This document shows positions 61,619-64,000 of a stretch of 64,000 bases of DNA, one piece after another. Source of the stretch: JAUUZQ01 sp964538375. GTDB lineage: Bacteria; Bacteroidota; Bacteroidia; Bacteroidales; GCA-2748055. The notes beneath the pieces are model-generated. The model worked only from the letters and a program-made list of their open reading frames with translations, did not search any database and had not been told where the DNA came from. The stretch is from NCBI GenBank assembly GCA_964538375.1, contig CAZIFQ010000006.1:82814-146813 (forward strand), read 5' to 3'. The translations under genes were made by a program, and so were the position numbers. Within the stretch, counting starts at the first letter, position 1. Every line of letters begins with the position of its first letter.

Positions 61619-63583
61619 TTAATCGTAAAATGTCCATGCAAGCCCAAGTCGCAAGTAGCGTGGCTTAGTTGGATAATTTGCAAGAGTGAAATAGTTATTG
61701 CTTACAAGACCTGACAATAGGTTGTTATATGACAGGAAGAACCTTGCTCGTTTCAGTCGCATTGATAAAACAGCGTCTAAAAACGGGTATCCGCCAATAA
61801 TTTGATCATCTTGTAGGTAAAATACACCAGTGGCAGGCATATAAGAGTTTCCCAGATAGGGTGTTGTGATAAACATATCGAAACCTATCTGGCTTATTAG
61901 CACATTGTCGAACCAGCCATGTTCCCAATAGTTTGAGGTCTTCAGCGATGCCAGTGGCAAATGAAGAACATCATCAGCAGTTGTATACTGAATCAGTAAT
62001 TTATTGACTGAATTAAATCCGGCAAGTGTAAAACTTTTATTCAGGATTCCGGAAACAATATACATTACCGGATTATATTGAGCGGGAAGGGCTTTTTCAT
62101 CCCAATACTGATAATTTGTCAGCATGCCAAGAGTTACAGAAGCATTGAACCTCCTTGCGGGACTTGTTAAAAACGCCTCACCCTTAATGATTTGCGATGC
62201 TGAGAAGTCATTATCCCACTGAAAAAATGAGGAGGAATAATGGTTATGATAATAGCTGACATTTCGGTTTTCAACACCGCCTCTTAGGCCCAACCTGAGC
62301 GAATCGGTCAGTGCGCGAGAAAATGTAGCATCAATAGTAAAATTATGTTGATAGTATCCGGCCAGGTAATACTTTCCATCAATGTTCCAGTACCAGTCAT
62401 TTTCAGGAGGCCCTGCCAGGTGAAAACCTACAAAAAGCTCATTAAAATAATTGTTGTTCCAGGTATAATCTGCTGTATCCCTGAATACTGAATCCAGCAC
62501 CACAGGTGAATAACTCAGTGTGTCAAAATGGCTGAAATATTCATATTGATCAGGCGAACGCTGTCCATAGCGGACAAATTCATGTCCTGCATAAACCCTG
62601 GCCGACAATTTATCGGTGTAGGGGTCTCCAAGGATAAGTTGGAAAGTATTTGAGATTTTGTCATGTACCACTGAATCCTTCACTGCATTATGGAAGTAAT
62701 AGAAGTTATCATAATATGAAGCCAGGCTCGATGTGCTAACTTCATCTGCGTAGAACCGCTTATTTCTCTCTGCCTGTATCTGGTGGTTAAATGATAGATT
62801 TCTACCGGTAGTAGTTGTCACTCCCAGTGTATCGGTGTTACTCACCTTTTCAAGCAATGTAAATTTCTGAGTATAAAACAGTTGTATGTTTCTATATCCG
62901 GATGTTGCAGATAGAAGGTTCATATCGTAATTGAAATTATCCTCCAGGCTATCACGTAGGAATGATCCTGTATTATACAGGCCCCCATTCTCATTATTAT
63001 TAAAACTGTTGTAATGTACAGTTCCAAAACCTGAATATTTATCTTTTGTCCTGTTACCAAACAATGAAAATCTACTTATACGTGATTCCTCATTATCATA
63101 AAGTTCTTTTCCCGACAACAATTCAAATTCCAGACCGATATTAGAGAAGGGATCCATGTTCTGGGTGTGCATCAGGTGAACTGATTCTTCCGTACCATAT
63201 GTTCCCAGCGAGTTGCTGTATATCAATTCAGTATAAGGGCTCCTCGTGTTAAAAAAGGTAGTGTTATCAGGGCTTGCCATGTAGGGAACCATACCAGATG
63301 CAAAGAGAAACTGCTTGGTCACCGGACGTTTAAAGAAATTAAGATTTTGAGCTACATTTCCAAGTATTCCCAGCTGTTCATACATATCACCTCCCCTATA
63401 CAGGGGGTTGAAGTTCTCGTGTAATCTAAAGGTAGAAGTGTCGAGCTCAGTATCTTCGAATCTCGAATAGTTATGCATCAGTTTCCAGGCGTTGATTCTA
63501 ATGGTAGTATCAATAACCTGAGCAGAGGCAGAGCCAGAGATCAGAAGAAGAAGAAATAATATGTTAGTTATTTTCGGTTTCAC
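61619..63583 (-). CDS. putative porin (Bacteroidota porin-like outer membrane protein)
   Basis: A 654-residue outer-membrane barrel. Signal peptide MKPKITNILFLLLLISGSASAQ. The mature protein has alternating short hydrophobic/polar segments with many aromatic residues, closing with a C-terminal LRLGLAWTFYD. It matches the putative porin family (about 600-700 residues) widespread in Bacteroidota. Role in solute uptake is inferred. The start is GTG (63583); no ATG fits. Followed on the same strand by the MltF-like gene. Confidence 0.83.
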   Translation of the reverse strand: MKPKITNILFLLLLISGSASAQVIDTTIRINAWKLMHNYSRFEDTELDTSTFRLHENFNPLYRGGDMYEQLGILGNVAQNLNFFKRPVTKQFLFASGMVPYMASPDNTTFFNTRSPYTELIYSNSLGTYGTEESVHLMHTQNMDPFSNIGLEFELLSGKELYDNEESRISRFSLFGNRTKDKYSGFGTVHYNSFNNNENGGLYNTGSFLRDSLEDNFNYDMNLLSATSGYRNIQLFYTQKFTLLEKVSNTDTLGVTTTTGRNLSFNHQIQAERNKRFYADEVSTSSLASYYDNFYYFHNAVKDSVVHDKISNTFQLILGDPYTDKLSARVYAGHEFVRYGQRSPDQYEYFSHFDTLSYSPVVLDSVFRDTADYTWNNNYFNELFVGFHLAGPPENDWYWNIDGKYYLAGYYQHNFTIDATFSRALTDSLRLGLRGGVENRNVSYYHNHYSSSFFQWDNDFSASQIIKGEAFLTSPARRFNASVTLGMLTNYQYWDEKALPAQYNPVMYIVSGILNKSFTLAGFNSVNKLLIQYTTADDVLHLPLASLKTSNYWEHGWFDNVLISQIGFDMFITTPYLGNSYMPATGVFYLQDDQIIGGYPFLDAVLSMRLKRARFFLSYNNLLSGLVSNNYFTLANYPTKPRYLRLGLAWTFYD

Positions 63584-63673
63584 CGTTTTTCAACATAAAG
63601 ATAACGATCTCTCCTAAGGAAAGATTGTAAAGTTACAAAGGATATATGTTGATTTTGTTTTTTGGAAACGAAT

Positions 63674-63690
63674 CAGCTGTTAAACAGCTG
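63674..63690. repeat. perfect 7-bp hairpin CAGCTGT-TAA-ACAGCTG
   Basis: A short palindrome between the porin promoter region and the rRNA terminator. It could be an operator or add to termination. Confidence 0.5.
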
Positions 63691-63700
63691 TATGTAGATT

Positions 63701-63738
63701 AAATAAAAATCCTGTTCCGAGTTACTCGGAACAGGATT
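63701..63738 (-). terminator. rho-independent terminator of the rRNA operon
   Basis: A perfect 14-bp stem (AATCCTGTTCCGAG / CTCGGAACAGGATT) with a three-base loop; the minus strand continues TTTATTT. It lies seven bases after the 5S rRNA. Confidence 0.9.
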
Positions 63739-63744
63739 AAAAGA

Positions 63745-63852
63745 TAGGCGATGACCTACTCTCCCACAAATGCAGTACCATCGGCGCTGATGAGCTTAAC
63801 TTCTCTGTTCGGAAAGGTAAGAGGTGGTTCCTCATCGCTACAATCACCTAAA
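63745..63852 (-). rRNA. rrf: 5S ribosomal RNA
   Basis: Minus-strand 5S rRNA. It contains the conserved CCGAACAGAGAAGTTAAG and GCGCCGATGGTACTGC segments and terminal helix AGGTGAT/ATCGCCT. Ends are set from that helix and may be off by two or three bases. Last gene of the rRNA operon. Confidence 0.93.
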
Positions 63853-63926
63853 ATCGTTATCCACCGGAGCTTTACGCGAAGGTGGAATCAATATGTTTAA
63901 CATGTTGGAAAATTTTTTAATTAGCC

Positions 63927-64000
63927 TTTAAGAAAGCTCACGGGCAATTAGTACTGCTCGGCTTTGACATTACTGCCTTTACACCTACAGCCTATCAACG
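63927..64000 (-). rRNA. rrl: 23S ribosomal RNA, 3' end only
   Basis: The minus strand carries CGTTGATAGGCTGTAGGTGT and the GTACTAATTGCCCGTGAG stretch that form the 3' end of bacterial 23S rRNA. The rest lies beyond the window. The 3' boundary is approximate. About 75 bases separate it from 5S. Confidence 0.9.

Noticed and set aside
1..64000. Search for insertion sequences, integrases, phage genes, toxin-antitoxin pairs, restriction systems and riboswitches
   Set aside because: No transposase, integrase, phage or restriction protein motif and no recognisable riboswitch was seen in any open frame or leader.

Overview
This 64 kb window is chromosomal DNA of a member of the Bacteroidota, most likely a Bacteroidales/Marinilabiliales-type organism. 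The evidence is a type IX secretion (T9SS) PorP/SprF-like protein, two proteins with gliding-motility-type C-terminal sorting domains, type B ribosomal protein L31, the alternative Bacteroidota GlmU, a PG0541-family protein beside an RND pump, DUF4492 beside cydA, promoters of the Bacteroidota form TTTG-N18-TAxxTTTG, and mostly weak Shine-Dalgarno sites. Nearly all of it is gene-dense housekeeping or envelope sequence. I found no insertion sequence, prophage, CRISPR array or integrase.

Layout. 1-3646 (minus): DUF4492, cydA, cydB, an unlisted 36-residue membrane peptide, then a phosphatidylserine synthase cut by the window edge. 4029-5602: a bile-acid-symporter-family transporter and a small T9SS-sorted PKD protein. 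5856-7708: thyA, folA, DUF2147. 7709-8347: a gene-poor stretch with terminators, a candidate small RNA and tRNA-His. 8463-11361 (minus): a flippase and an asparagine-synthase-like protein, a surface-polysaccharide pair. 11684-16021: a class V aminotransferase, a GNAT-like protein, L31 and a GlmU-like protein. 16052-21682 (minus): glmM followed by a MacA/MacB/TolC-like export set with no ATPase gene. 21897-25576: rluB-like, era, der and a lipoprotein. 25663-36633 (minus): a T9SS-linked surface cluster comprising a 1456-residue adhesin, PorP/SprF, a PD40/PKD protein, an unknown secreted protein and a propeller-SpoIIE phosphatase. 36761-40947 (minus): rlmH and a very large sensor kinase. 41088-43086: DUF4783, nadC, pdxH. 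43148-45793 (minus): valS. 45957-53466: TetR regulator, TolC, RND adaptor, RND pump, PG0541 protein, EFR1 ferredoxin. 53579-56111: NAD(P)-binding protein, DUF1573 lipoprotein, PLP aminotransferase. 56268-63583: NamZ-like (DUF1343), a LolC/E-like permease, a coiled-coil membrane protein, Nudix hydrolase, MltF-like transglycosylase, putative porin. 63701-64000 (minus): the 3' end of an rRNA operon (23S end, 5S, terminator).

How the genes fit together. GlmM and the GlmU-like enzyme would supply UDP-GlcNAc; MltF and NamZ would turn over peptidoglycan. Two TolC systems plus the porin serve outer-membrane traffic, and the T9SS cluster supplies a large exported surface protein. The less ordinary items are the ATPase-less MacAB-type operon, the glutaminase-dead asparagine synthase, the repeat-built adhesin cluster, the 1235-residue orphan kinase, a possible small RNA between two terminators, the cyd-linked micropeptide, and short 7-8 bp tandem arrays that abut or run into gene ends. 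I do not see a clear wholly new defence or mobile system here.
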